Of a DNA stretch of 64,000 nt, positions 46,852 to 54,824 are shown in pieces. The translations under genes and the position numbers were made by a program. Source of the stretch: DATATB01 sp036268995 (GTDB taxonomy: Bacteria > Planctomycetota > Planctomycetia > Pirellulales > PNKZ01); contig DATATB010000087.1 in assembly GCA_036268995.1 (NCBI GenBank), positions 1-64,000 on the forward strand, given 5' to 3'. Numbering within the stretch: position 1 is the stretch's first letter; each line of letters opens with the position of its first letter. Under the pieces are notes generated by a model. The model searched no databases and was not told the origin of the DNA. It was given only the letters and a program-made list of their open reading frames with translations.

Positions 46852-49800
46852 ATGCGGGCGGGATCCGGCCTCGAGCCGCCCGGCAAGGGCGATTCAGCCT
46901 GGCGAGGAAAACAGAGCGAAGCGGTTGCGCCACCCCAGCAGCCTTGGCAGCAGCAGGCCCAGCAAGCGCAGGACCCGGGCTCCGCCGGTCGCGGATTCTG
47001 GGAGCGTTCGCGCGTTTCACTGTGGGTGCTGCTGTTCGCCGGCCTCGTGGCCTGGTTTGTTCGCAGCGTTTCGTTCGCGCCGATTCAGACGCCGCTGATC
47101 GCGCTCGAGGCGGCGCGCTACGAGTGGCCGCTGCCGCCCAACGCGTGGGCCCAGGAAGATCTCGACGCGCTGGCCACGCTGCATGCGCAGAACATTTTCG
47201 TCACCCATTTGCCGGTCGAGCGCCAAAATGCCGGCGAAGTGCTCGCCGCGCTGGACGCACAGTTGAACCAGGCAGGCAGTGGGCAGACGCCGCCCGAAAC
47301 GCTCGTCATCTACATCTCGATGTTGGGGACGCTGGACGAAGCCGCGGTGCCGTGTCTCGTGCCGCCCGGAGCGTCGCCGCTGGAGAGCGACCAGTGGTTG
47401 GCACTCCCCAAGCTGCTCAATCGCATCAAGCAGCACCGCGAACTCGAAGATTGCTACAAGCTCATCGTGCTGGACTCTGGCCGTGTGCTGTGCGATTGGC
47501 GGCTGTGTACGCTCTACAACGGGTTTGCCGACCGGCTGGCCAGTGCCGTCAGCGCGGCCCAGGTGCCGCATCTGGCCGTGTTAAACTCGACGGGCCCCGG
47601 ACAGTTGGGCTGGTCCTCGACCGAACTCGAGGCCTCGACCTTCGGTTACTACCTGCGACTAGGCCTGGCCGGCCTGGCCGACACCGAGACCGGTAACGGC
47701 GATCGCCATGTCTCGCTTCACGAGCTGCACCGGTATCTGGCCGATCGGGTCGATGCCTGGGCCGTGTTCAACCGCGCCGTGCACCAGCAGCCGCTGTTGC
47801 TGCCGGCCGACGCCGAAGATTTTCCGGTGGTGTGGTCGCTTAACCGACGCACGCAAGAACGGCTCAAGGCGCCGCCGATCGTCAAACGCCAGGTGCCGGT
47901 CACCGACAACGAGCGGCGGACGCTGTGGAGTCGCTGCGAGCAATTGGCCGGGCAGGCCCCCTATCAGGCCGACCCCCTCACCTGGCGCGATTTTCAACAG
48001 CGGCTGCTTTGGCTCGACCAGGCCGCGGCCGCCGGCAAATCGTATTCGACTTCGGCGCGCAATACGTATGCCGAGCTCATTTCGCAATCGCTTTCGATGA
48101 CGGTAGCCCAGCGCGGTGCGCCGACGGGCGATTTGGCCGTGCCGCTGACCGCGCATTCCGTCCCGTTAGCAGAGTATTTGGGGCAGTCGATCGAAAGCAG
48201 CGTTGAAAGCCGGCTGGCCGGGCTTTCGCATGCCGCCACGCCCGAGGCGATAGACCGGTTCGTCGCGTATCTCGACCAGTTCGACGGCGACCAACTGGTC
48301 GAGCGGCAGTTCCTGCGATTGCTCTCACGCTACGACCTGCCGGCACTGCTCAAGCCGCCTGCGCTTCTCGGCCGAGCGCTGGAGGTGCGCGAGCTGGCCG
48401 AACGGACCGCGCTACCCGGCGACGCGCGTGCGCTGGCGGCGATCGAGGCTCCGGTGCGCGCGGCCGACGAGTTGCGGCGGCTGGCTGAAGATCTTTGGCT
48501 GTCGGCCCAAGACAGCCAGCGCAGCCAGGCCGTGGCCAATTGGACGGCCGCCGAAGCCGGTTATGCCAAGGCCCGCGCCGCCAGCGACCAGTGGAAACGT
48601 GCCTGGGCACTCTGCGACCGGGCTTGGGCCGAACTCCCTTATCTGGCCGCCTGGCTGTGCCGCCCGCTGCCGCTGGGCCAAAATGCCGCGGCCAACGACG
48701 GCCACATTACCGAAATGCTCTTGCCGCTGCTGGAAGAAACCCGAGCCATGGCCACGGCGCTTGACCGTGACGGCTGGGACGAAACGGCCCAGCAAACGCT
48801 CGCGCACCACGTGGCCAAAGTATCCGACGGGCTTGAGCTGCTTGACGCCTTCGTGGCGGCCGAGGGTCAGCGGCTGCTCAAGCCGGATGAACCGGCTGCC
48901 GCGCGCTCGCTACATGGAATTCACGCCCTATTGGGCATGCCGCTGGTGCCCGCGCAGATGCGCGATCAACTGCTCAATCGCTCGGCCGAATTGAATGCCC
49001 GGCTACAAACCGAATTCGTCGCCGGCAAGGCGCCGGGCCAGGCCGCGGCGGCCCAGCCGGTCAGCTATGCCGAGCGCGCCGCCGCCCGGTGGCCGATGCA
49101 TCCGGCACTGGCCATGTTGAATACCGATCGAAACGCGCCGGCCGACAATGGTGCCGCGGCCGCCTCGGGCACGCCGGCGTCGCCGGCCGATGCGGCCGTC
49201 AAACTGGCCGCCTGGAATACCCTGCTGCGCACGCGATTGATTGAAATGCCAATGGACCTTCAGCGCCAACTCGCGACCTCCGCCGCCTCCAACGAACTGG
49301 CTGGCCAGGCGGCCCTCCGGCAGGCGGCAAGCCGGGTGCGTGCGGTCTCCGCCTATTGGTTTCCGCCCTTGGAGCGTGATCCGGTCGAAGCCCTTGCTCA
49401 GCGTGATTTGCAATGGCTACTGCTCTGGCAAGCCGCTCGGATGCTGGACGATTTTCTTGGCCCGGCCGAAGACGGCGAACCTCCCTACTTTCGCCTCATC
49501 GCGGATGCCTACTTGGAAAGTGTCAAGCACGTCGGCGAAACATCCAGTTCGATCGAGCAGGAATCGGCGCGTATCGCTCGCCTGCGAGACGAGCGGCTCA
49601 AGGCGGCACGCTCGGGCGTCGCCATTCGGGCCAGCGATCTGCTGCTGACCGACGTGGCCACCGATGCCACCGCGACGGTGGACCTGATGGCCGCTCGTCG
49701 GTCGACGCCCAACGACCTGCCGACCGGCGTTGCCACCGTGTTCCTGCACGATTCCCAAGGCCGTTTGTCCGCGGGCACCCAGACCGCGGCCATGCCTCCT

Positions 49801-51663
49801 GTCGCTGCTTCCACCGTCATCAAGTATCCGCTAACCGGCGCGGCGCTGGCCGGCCGCGGGCCGCTGGTCGAGGCCAGTTGGCTGTATCGTGGCAACGAAA
49901 TTTCGACGTCGCTGCTGTTGCGCCCGCCGGGCGGGCTGAAGGTGGACTTCGAGCCGTACAGGTACGGGCCGCCGCGGGTCACGATCCACGGTCGCAGCCG
50001 CAAAAAGGCCTCGATCATGTTCATCCTCGATTGCTCGCACAGCATGACCGAGCTCACCAGCTCGGAAGGCCCAGGGGCAGACCAGCGCGTGTCGCGCTTC
50101 ACCGTGGCCCAAAAGGCCCTGCAGCAAATGCTCGAAGAGCTGGCCGAGGACGACGCGCGGGTCGGAGTGCGGTTCTTCGGCCATCGCGTCGGCTGGAACA
50201 CGAAGCAGGCCGGACAATTGCTGCGCCAGCCCGACTATCCGGGCGATATTCCCGACGACCTGGTCCCCAGCATGGACGTCGAGCTCGCGTTGCCGCTGGG
50301 GCGGTTTGATGAGTCGGTCGCCGAGCCGGTGATCGAAAAGTTGAAGAAGATCAAGCCTTGGGGTGAATCGCCGCTGTATCTGGCACTGATCGAGGCGCTG
50401 GGCGATTTTATCGGCGAGCCGGAAGATAGCGAGAAGAGCATTGTCGTCATCGCCGACGGCGCCAATTATCAGTTCAATGCGCCGGACCCCAAAACCCGCG
50501 ACGAGGTGATTGCGGCCTTCAAGGGACGCAACGTGGCAATCAACATTGTCGGCTTCGAAATCCCGGCAACCGAAGCGGCCGAGGCCCGCCGCGATTTCAC
50601 CCTGTTGGGCAAGGAGACGGGCGGTAGCTTCGTTACGGCCGCCAATGCCACGACGCTGATCAAAACGCTCGAGAAACTGTTGGGCCCGCAAGATTTCCAC
50701 GTCCTCGACCGGCAGGACGGCCTGGTGGGTAAGGCGCGTTTGGGGGTGCCGGTCGTCGTGACACCGCCGCCGGAGCGGCCGCAAACCTATACCGTTTCGC
50801 TCGATCGGCTGACGGCGTCGGTGGAACTCAGCGGCGGCGAAAGCGTCGAACTGTTTCCCAGCCGCGACGGCTCGCGGTTGGAGACCGCCCGATACGACGC
50901 GGGCGACCCGCGCTACGTGCCGGTGCTCAATGGTCTGCACGAAACCAGCGGTTACTTGCTCGGGCTGCACCGGCCCGTGCTGGTTGAGACCGCCGCGCAT
51001 TTTCCACTGTCAATCGTGCGCGAGGATCACAGTTTTGCATCGCGCCCGAAAGAGGTTTGGATCGAGATCCGGCCCGGCGCCAGCGCCGTTGACAAAGCCG
51101 GACAAGTCGCCGTGTTTTACGATGCCGACTATCAGCCGGGCACGTCGGTGCCGGTCGAGAATTGCGTGGCTGACAACTGGCCGGCGGCGGCCAAAACGGC
51201 GGTGATCAGCGCCTGGTTCAAGCGGCAGCCGACGCCGCCGGCGCGGGTGCTGAGCTTCGGCGATTTGCAAGGCCGGAAGTCCGAAGCCGAACCGCTCGCG
51301 CCCCTCGACGGCCTGCCGGGCGTCGGCATCCAGCTGCGTCTCGATCGCGATCCGCAGTCGCGCGACGATTTTCGCCTGGCCGTGGTCGAACGGCACGATC
51401 TGCAATCGCCCACGCTGGCAGCGCTCAAGGTCGAGACCGTGCCCATGGCCCAGCGCGTGGTGCATCGCTTCGACAACACAAACCGCGTGGTCACGCACCA
51501 ATTCTTCTTTCGCCGCGTGCCCAAGGACGGCATCGACTCGTACGAGCTGCGGTTGACGCTGGCCTCTGACGCCAAAGCCGACGCCTACGCAGCCGAGCCG
51601 ACCGAAGTCGTCGTCTCGGTTGCCAGCGATTTGATCCGCCTCGTGCCGCCCAAGAAAAATTAG
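46852..51663 (+). CDS. Giant membrane-anchored protein with pseudo-caspase and vWA domains
   Basis: 1603 residues. A cytosolic Gln/Pro-rich N-terminus and a TM (about 54-70) precede a caspase-like fold (about 80-305) paralogous to the first giant: LVIYISMLGT has Leu158 where the catalytic His should be, and KLIVLDSGR has Asp208-Ser-Gly210 for DxC. ASTFGYYLRLGLAGLAD and GDRHVSLHELHRYL match the same elements. A helical region (about 330-950) follows, then a beta segment, then a von Willebrand A domain (about 1053-1275) with MIDAS motif Asp1060-Cys-Ser-His-Ser (FILDCSHSM) and VIADGANY later. The last 300 residues are beta-rich. Presumably a Ca2+/Mg2+-dependent adhesion or complex-assembly protein facing the periplasm. 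ATG has AAGGAG upstream. Confidence 0.83.
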   Translation: MRAGSGLEPPGKGDSAWRGKQSEAVAPPQQPWQQQAQQAQDPGSAGRGFWERSRVSLWVLLFAGLVAWFVRSVSFAPIQTPLIALEAARYEWPLPPNAWAQEDLDALATLHAQNIFVTHLPVERQNAGEVLAALDAQLNQAGSGQTPPETLVIYISMLGTLDEAAVPCLVPPGASPLESDQWLALPKLLNRIKQHRELEDCYKLIVLDSGRVLCDWRLCTLYNGFADRLASAVSAAQVPHLAVLNSTGPGQLGWSSTELEASTFGYYLRLGLAGLADTETGNGDRHVSLHELHRYLADRVDAWAVFNRAVHQQPLLLPADAEDFPVVWSLNRRTQERLKAPPIVKRQVPVTDNERRTLWSRCEQLAGQAPYQADPLTWRDFQQRLLWLDQAAAAGKSYSTSARNTYAELISQSLSMTVAQRGAPTGDLAVPLTAHSVPLAEYLGQSIESSVESRLAGLSHAATPEAIDRFVAYLDQFDGDQLVERQFLRLLSRYDLPALLKPPALLGRALEVRELAERTALPGDARALAAIEAPVRAADELRRLAEDLWLSAQDSQRSQAVANWTAAEAGYAKARAASDQWKRAWALCDRAWAELPYLAAWLCRPLPLGQNAAANDGHITEMLLPLLEETRAMATALDRDGWDETAQQTLAHHVAKVSDGLELLDAFVAAEGQRLLKPDEPAAARSLHGIHALLGMPLVPAQMRDQLLNRSAELNARLQTEFVAGKAPGQAAAAQPVSYAERAAARWPMHPALAMLNTDRNAPADNGAAAASGTPASPADAAVKLAAWNTLLRTRLIEMPMDLQRQLATSAASNELAGQAALRQAASRVRAVSAYWFPPLERDPVEALAQRDLQWLLLWQAARMLDDFLGPAEDGEPPYFRLIADAYLESVKHVGETSSSIEQESARIARLRDERLKAARSGVAIRASDLLLTDVATDATATVDLMAARRSTPNDLPTGVATVFLHDSQGRLSAGTQTAAMPPVAASTVIKYPLTGAALAGRGPLVEASWLYRGNEISTSLLLRPPGGLKVDFEPYRYGPPRVTIHGRSRKKASIMFILDCSHSMTELTSSEGPGADQRVSRFTVAQKALQQMLEELAEDDARVGVRFFGHRVGWNTKQAGQLLRQPDYPGDIPDDLVPSMDVELALPLGRFDESVAEPVIEKLKKIKPWGESPLYLALIEALGDFIGEPEDSEKSIVVIADGANYQFNAPDPKTRDEVIAAFKGRNVAINIVGFEIPATEAAEARRDFTLLGKETGGSFVTAANATTLIKTLEKLLGPQDFHVLDRQDGLVGKARLGVPVVVTPPPERPQTYTVSLDRLTASVELSGGESVELFPSRDGSRLETARYDAGDPRYVPVLNGLHETSGYLLGLHRPVLVETAAHFPLSIVREDHSFASRPKEVWIEIRPGASAVDKAGQVAVFYDADYQPGTSVPVENCVADNWPAAAKTAVISAWFKRQPTPPARVLSFGDLQGRKSEAEPLAPLDGLPGVGIQLRLDRDPQSRDDFRLAVVERHDLQSPTLAALKVETVPMAQRVVHRFDNTNRVVTHQFFFRRVPKDGIDSYELRLTLASDAKADAYAAEPTEVVVSVASDLIRLVPPKKN

Positions 51664-52408
51664 CAGGCAGACTCCGTCTGCCGTAGCTCCGCGACGCGCG
51701 ACTCTGCCTTCGCCAATGCGCGCCTTTTTCCTTGTCTCTTTTCCGAGCGCCAGCGCGATCTTCTTTCTCGGCGCAATAAAAAACCCGCCACGCGAGTTGC
51801 GGGCGGGCCTCGGTTGATCGAGGAGGAAAGGAACAAGCCGCACGAAGAGAGCGGCAGGAACGAGCCGTTTTTTTCTCGGCCGCCCCTGACCGCTCTAGAA
51901 ACCAGGCGGATCCTGCATTGATGCCCTCCCAGTAACAGGAACGCATTGGCAATGGCCATTCCGGCTGGACCAGCCAGCCAAGTCCACTAATAACCACTCC
52001 GCCTCCAGCAGTCAAATTTTTGGTCGTTTTCCGTCCAAACAACACCCGGCGGGCTCGGATGTTAGCGCGATCCCAATCGAAAAGATGGGCGATGTGTTGT
52101 CATAAAGTCTTTTCATATTAGTGCTTTACGTAAATATATGAAGGAAAACAGAAAACCGAGCTGGACAATCATCACTTAGGTTACGATAATACTTATCATT
52201 GAGTAGGGGGGGCAGCGTGCCCTTGCAGGGATTGGATGCAAATGTTGCGACTGCGTTGGCTCTTTCGCGGGCAGGCAAAAGGTCGACCCGATTTTCGAAC
52301 CTTGAAGCTGTGGAGGTGTCTTATGTGGTGTTGCCGGCGAGCGTGTCGTCAGTTCTCGGCTCCCAGCGCTTTCACGTACGACCATCACTCGCTTAAGGAA
52401 TCTCGACG
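51664..52408. other. Long intergenic region with AT-rich island
   Basis: 745 bases without a supported protein gene. It holds a minus-strand terminator (51775-51807), an AT-rich island at about 52095-52200 with inverted arms TTCATAT/ATATGAA (52112-52118 and 52136-52142), and, overlapping the next gene's start, a 43-codon reading frame beginning ATGTGGTGTTGCCGGCG (about 52323) behind a GGAGG site that could be a leader peptide. The latter is speculative. Confidence 0.5.
51775..51807 (-). terminator. Intrinsic terminator on the minus strand
   Basis: Read on the minus strand, CCCGCC (complement of 51802-51807) pairs with GGCGGG (complement of 51784-51789) and is followed directly by TTTTTTATT. 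A second hairpin CCTCG/CGAGG lies just before it (about 51808-51824). No minus-strand protein gene precedes it, so it may end a small RNA starting from the AT-rich island near 52100. Confidence 0.7.
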
Positions 52409-52798
52409 ATGCAACCCACCTTTTATCCGGCGCCCCAATCCGCGGCTGACTTGAATCTCCAACGCCGCGTTCTGCTGACTCTCGCCCAACTGCACATGCC
52501 GCTGTTTCGGTTCCTACGCGTGGAAGTTGCCGACGGCACCGTCACGCTCAGCGGCCGCGTGGGCAGCTATTACGAACGGCAATTGGCCCAAAGCCGCGCC
52601 CGCCGCGTGCCGGGTGTGATCCGCCTGGTCGATGCGATGACCGTCGTCGAGCGGCCCAGCCGTCCCACCGGAATGGCCACGCTGCTCACTCGCAGGCCCA
52701 CCAGCCGCCGGCGACGCGGCATCGACGATCTGGTGCTGGCGGCGGTCGCCGCCTCCGACGAAGTGCCAGGTGAAGGCGCGGTTCGCCGCAGCGCGTAA
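52409..52798 (+). CDS. BON-domain protein
   Basis: A 129-residue protein with one BON domain (about residues 20-85): LQRRVLLTLAQLHMPLFRFL, VEVADGTVTLSGRVGSYYE, RARRVPGVIRLVDAMTV. BON domains are thought to bind phospholipid. There is no signal peptide, and the C-terminal tail is basic (RRPTSRRRRG), so location is unclear. AAGGA about 12 bases upstream is the ribosome-binding site. A stable hairpin with a CGAG tetraloop follows the stop at 52808-52829. Confidence 0.85.
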   Translation: MQPTFYPAPQSAADLNLQRRVLLTLAQLHMPLFRFLRVEVADGTVTLSGRVGSYYERQLAQSRARRVPGVIRLVDAMTVVERPSRPTGMATLLTRRPTSRRRRGIDDLVLAAVAASDEVPGEGAVRRSA

Positions 52799-52807
52799 AA
52801 CCGACCG

Positions 52808-52829
52808 CCGGTACGGCGAGCCGTGCCGG
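52808..52829 (+). other. Stable 3' hairpin after the BON gene
   Basis: Nine-base stem CCGGTACGG/CCGTGCCGG (one G-U pair as RNA) with tetraloop CGAG, 10 bases after the stop. No adjacent T-tract, so it may protect the 3' end or act in factor-dependent termination. Confidence 0.5.
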
Positions 52830-53005
52830 ACATCTCGTCATCCAGGCAAGCGAGCGGGCGGTTTGTTCAGTCGCGGCCAACCTTGTGGGGCAGGCCGCTG
52901 AGCAGATCGTCCCGCTCTGCTTTTTTTCTGCCTCGTCCGGTTTTTCTGGCGACCGTGGCGCCTAGAATACTGGGGCGAGCACCCAACTCTAGCGAAGGCC
53001 CTGCA

Positions 53006-53404
53006 ATGACCGAAAAAGTCCAGAAGACCGACGACCAGTGGAAAGCCGAGCTCAGCCCCGAGCAATTTCACATTTGCCGCAAGCAGGGGACCGAGCGCGC
53101 CTTTAGCGGGCAGTTCTGGGACGAGCACCGACCGGGCACGTACTTCTGCACGTGCTGCGGACAGGAATTATTCAAAGCCGATACCAAGTTCGATTCCGGC
53201 ACCGGCTGGCCCAGCTTCTGGCAGCCCACGCAGGGAACTGCCGTCGAAACGGTTGGCGATCGCAGCCACGGGATGATTCGCGACGAAGTCCGCTGCAGCC
53301 GCTGCGGATCCCATCTCGGCCACGTCTTCGACGATGGCCCGCAGCCCACGGGGCTGCGCTATTGCATCAACAGCGCCGCGTTGCGGTTCGAGCCGCAGCA
53401 GTAA
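53006..53404 (+). CDS. msrB: Peptide-methionine (R)-S-oxide reductase
   Basis: A 132-residue MsrB that reduces R-methionine sulfoxide in proteins. The zinc cysteines are in FCTCCGQELF and CSRCGSHLGHVFDDGP; the catalytic cysteine is in GLRYCINSAALRF. GTGWPSFW is the substrate pocket. Length is that of the single-domain cytosolic form, with no MsrA fusion and no signal peptide. ATG 53006 starts the conserved sequence; a longer in-frame reading is basic and not family-like. Confidence 0.95.
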   Translation: MTEKVQKTDDQWKAELSPEQFHICRKQGTERAFSGQFWDEHRPGTYFCTCCGQELFKADTKFDSGTGWPSFWQPTQGTAVETVGDRSHGMIRDEVRCSRCGSHLGHVFDDGPQPTGLRYCINSAALRFEPQQ

Positions 53405-53407
53405 CGG

Positions 53408-54811
53408 CTACTTGTCCGCGTCCTGCTCGCGCAGCCGGCGGTATTTTTCCTGGTACTTGGTCCAGAGCCGGGTCTGCCGATCGGTCAGATCGACGGCCCG
53501 GCCTTGAATATAGGCCCGCGTCACGCGCGTCGGCGTTTCCAGCACGTCGCCGGTGGTGACGATCAGCGTAGCGTCCTTGCCGGCCACGAGCGATCCGATG
53601 CGGTCGCCCACGCCCAGAATTTCGGCCGGCCACTGGGTGATGGCCTTGAGCGCCGCGTCCGGCGGCAGCCCATAAGCGGCAGCCATTCCGGCCTGGTACG
53701 GCAGATTGCGCGTGTTACCCATCCGTCCCACGCCAGCCAGGCAGAAGGTGACGCCGGCCGCGTGTAGCCGGGCCGGCACGGTGTAGGCCGCGTCGTACGG
53801 GTCGTGCCGGCGCTGCGGCAACCGCGTGACGCCGGCCACGATCACGCTCACATGATGCTGCTTAAGCAGGTCCGCACACTCCGGCGCATCGTAGCCGCCA
53901 TAAATGATCAGCTTCAGCCCCATGCGCTCGGCCAACGACACGGCTCCCTGGATCTGCTGTACTTCGTCGGCTTGCACCATGAGCGGCATTTGCCCGTCCA
54001 GCACCGGCCCCAACGCGTCCCAGCGAATATCACGTTCGATCGCTGGCTGGCTTTTGGCCCGCCGGGCTTTTTGCACGGTCCAATACGCCCGGGCGTCTTC
54101 CAGTGTTTCGCGCAGCTCGCGGAGCGTCGCGTCGCGGGATTCGAGCTTGCCCTCGTGCTCGTCGTCGAGCCGCCAGGTGTGAGTCGGCGCGATCTTGGGC
54201 CAGGTGACGTGCATGGCCACGTCGGCTTTGAGCAGCATGTCGTCGTTGGTCCAGCCGTCGAGCATGATCAGCGACGACCTGCCGGCCACCAGCCGCCCGC
54301 TGGGAGCGGTGAGCACCGTGAGCACGCCATTACGGCGCGTGACGGGAATCAGCTCGCTTTCAGGATTCACGGCCACGTGGGCTCGGACGTTGGGGTTCAG
54401 CTTTCCGGACTCCGCGACGTCGACCGAGCCGCGTACCGAGGGAATCTCGAGCAGCCCGATCTGCGTATGCGCGTCGATCAAGCCGGGGTAAACGTGCAAA
54501 CCGGCGGCGTCGATCCGCTCGGCATCTTCCGGAATCGGCACATCAAGGCCGACCGCCACGATGCGGCCGCGATCGAACACGACCGTGCCCGACGCGATCG
54601 TCGGCCCGGCCACGGGGTGCACCGTTCCGCCAACCAGCGCGATCGGCCGCTGTTGCGGCGCGCCGGGAATCTCTGGCCCGGCGAAGCTCGCGGTGGTGTT
54701 CAGCAGGCAAATGCCGGCGATCGCGAGAATGCGCGCGGCACGGCTCGTCGCGCCCCCCCACGGACCGCAGTCCGTGGGCTTGTGTATCACTTTCCACTTT
54801 TCACTGTTCAC
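53408..54811 (-). CDS. Secreted amidohydrolase-like protein, probable pseudoenzyme
   Basis: A 467-residue imidazolonepropionase-like amidohydrolase fold: the N-terminal beta-sandwich (IALVGGTVHPVAGPTIASG, GRIVAVG), then YPGLIDAHTQIGL where the metal-binding HxH is HxQ; later ligand positions (PLMVQADEV, LIIYGGYDAPE) also lack His. The C-terminal sandwich returns at IGSLVAGKDATLIV. A signal peptide (RILAIAGICLLNTTASFA) is present but no Met or Val precedes it outside repeat DNA: GTG 54811 and GTG 54790 lie in repeats C2 and D2, so the first 20 or so residues are repeat-derived. Downstream of a related gene on the same strand. Confidence 0.8.
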   Translation of the reverse strand: MNSEKWKVIHKPTDCGPWGGATSRAARILAIAGICLLNTTASFAGPEIPGAPQQRPIALVGGTVHPVAGPTIASGTVVFDRGRIVAVGLDVPIPEDAERIDAAGLHVYPGLIDAHTQIGLLEIPSVRGSVDVAESGKLNPNVRAHVAVNPESELIPVTRRNGVLTVLTAPSGRLVAGRSSLIMLDGWTNDDMLLKADVAMHVTWPKIAPTHTWRLDDEHEGKLESRDATLRELRETLEDARAYWTVQKARRAKSQPAIERDIRWDALGPVLDGQMPLMVQADEVQQIQGAVSLAERMGLKLIIYGGYDAPECADLLKQHHVSVIVAGVTRLPQRRHDPYDAAYTVPARLHAAGVTFCLAGVGRMGNTRNLPYQAGMAAAYGLPPDAALKAITQWPAEILGVGDRIGSLVAGKDATLIVTTGDVLETPTRVTRAYIQGRAVDLTDRQTRLWTKYQEKYRRLREQDADK

Positions 54812-54822
54812 TTTTCACTTCC
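54757..54822. repeat. Adjacent repeats D (copy 2) and C (half copy)
   Basis: 54757-54778 is the hairpin CCCACGGAC-CGCA-GTCCGTGGG; 54788-54822 is a half copy of the AAAGTGAACAGTG repeat. They lie in frame across the N-terminus of the 467-residue amidohydrolase-like gene and end two bases from the stop codon of the upstream amidohydrolase gene (54825). Confidence 0.8.
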
Positions 54823-54824
54823 CG

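Noticed and set aside
34368..51663. A complete type VI secretion system
   Set aside because: Only TssL-like and TssM-like genes are recognisable; tube, sheath, baseplate, spike and ClpV genes are absent and the TssM-like protein lacks its periplasmic domain.
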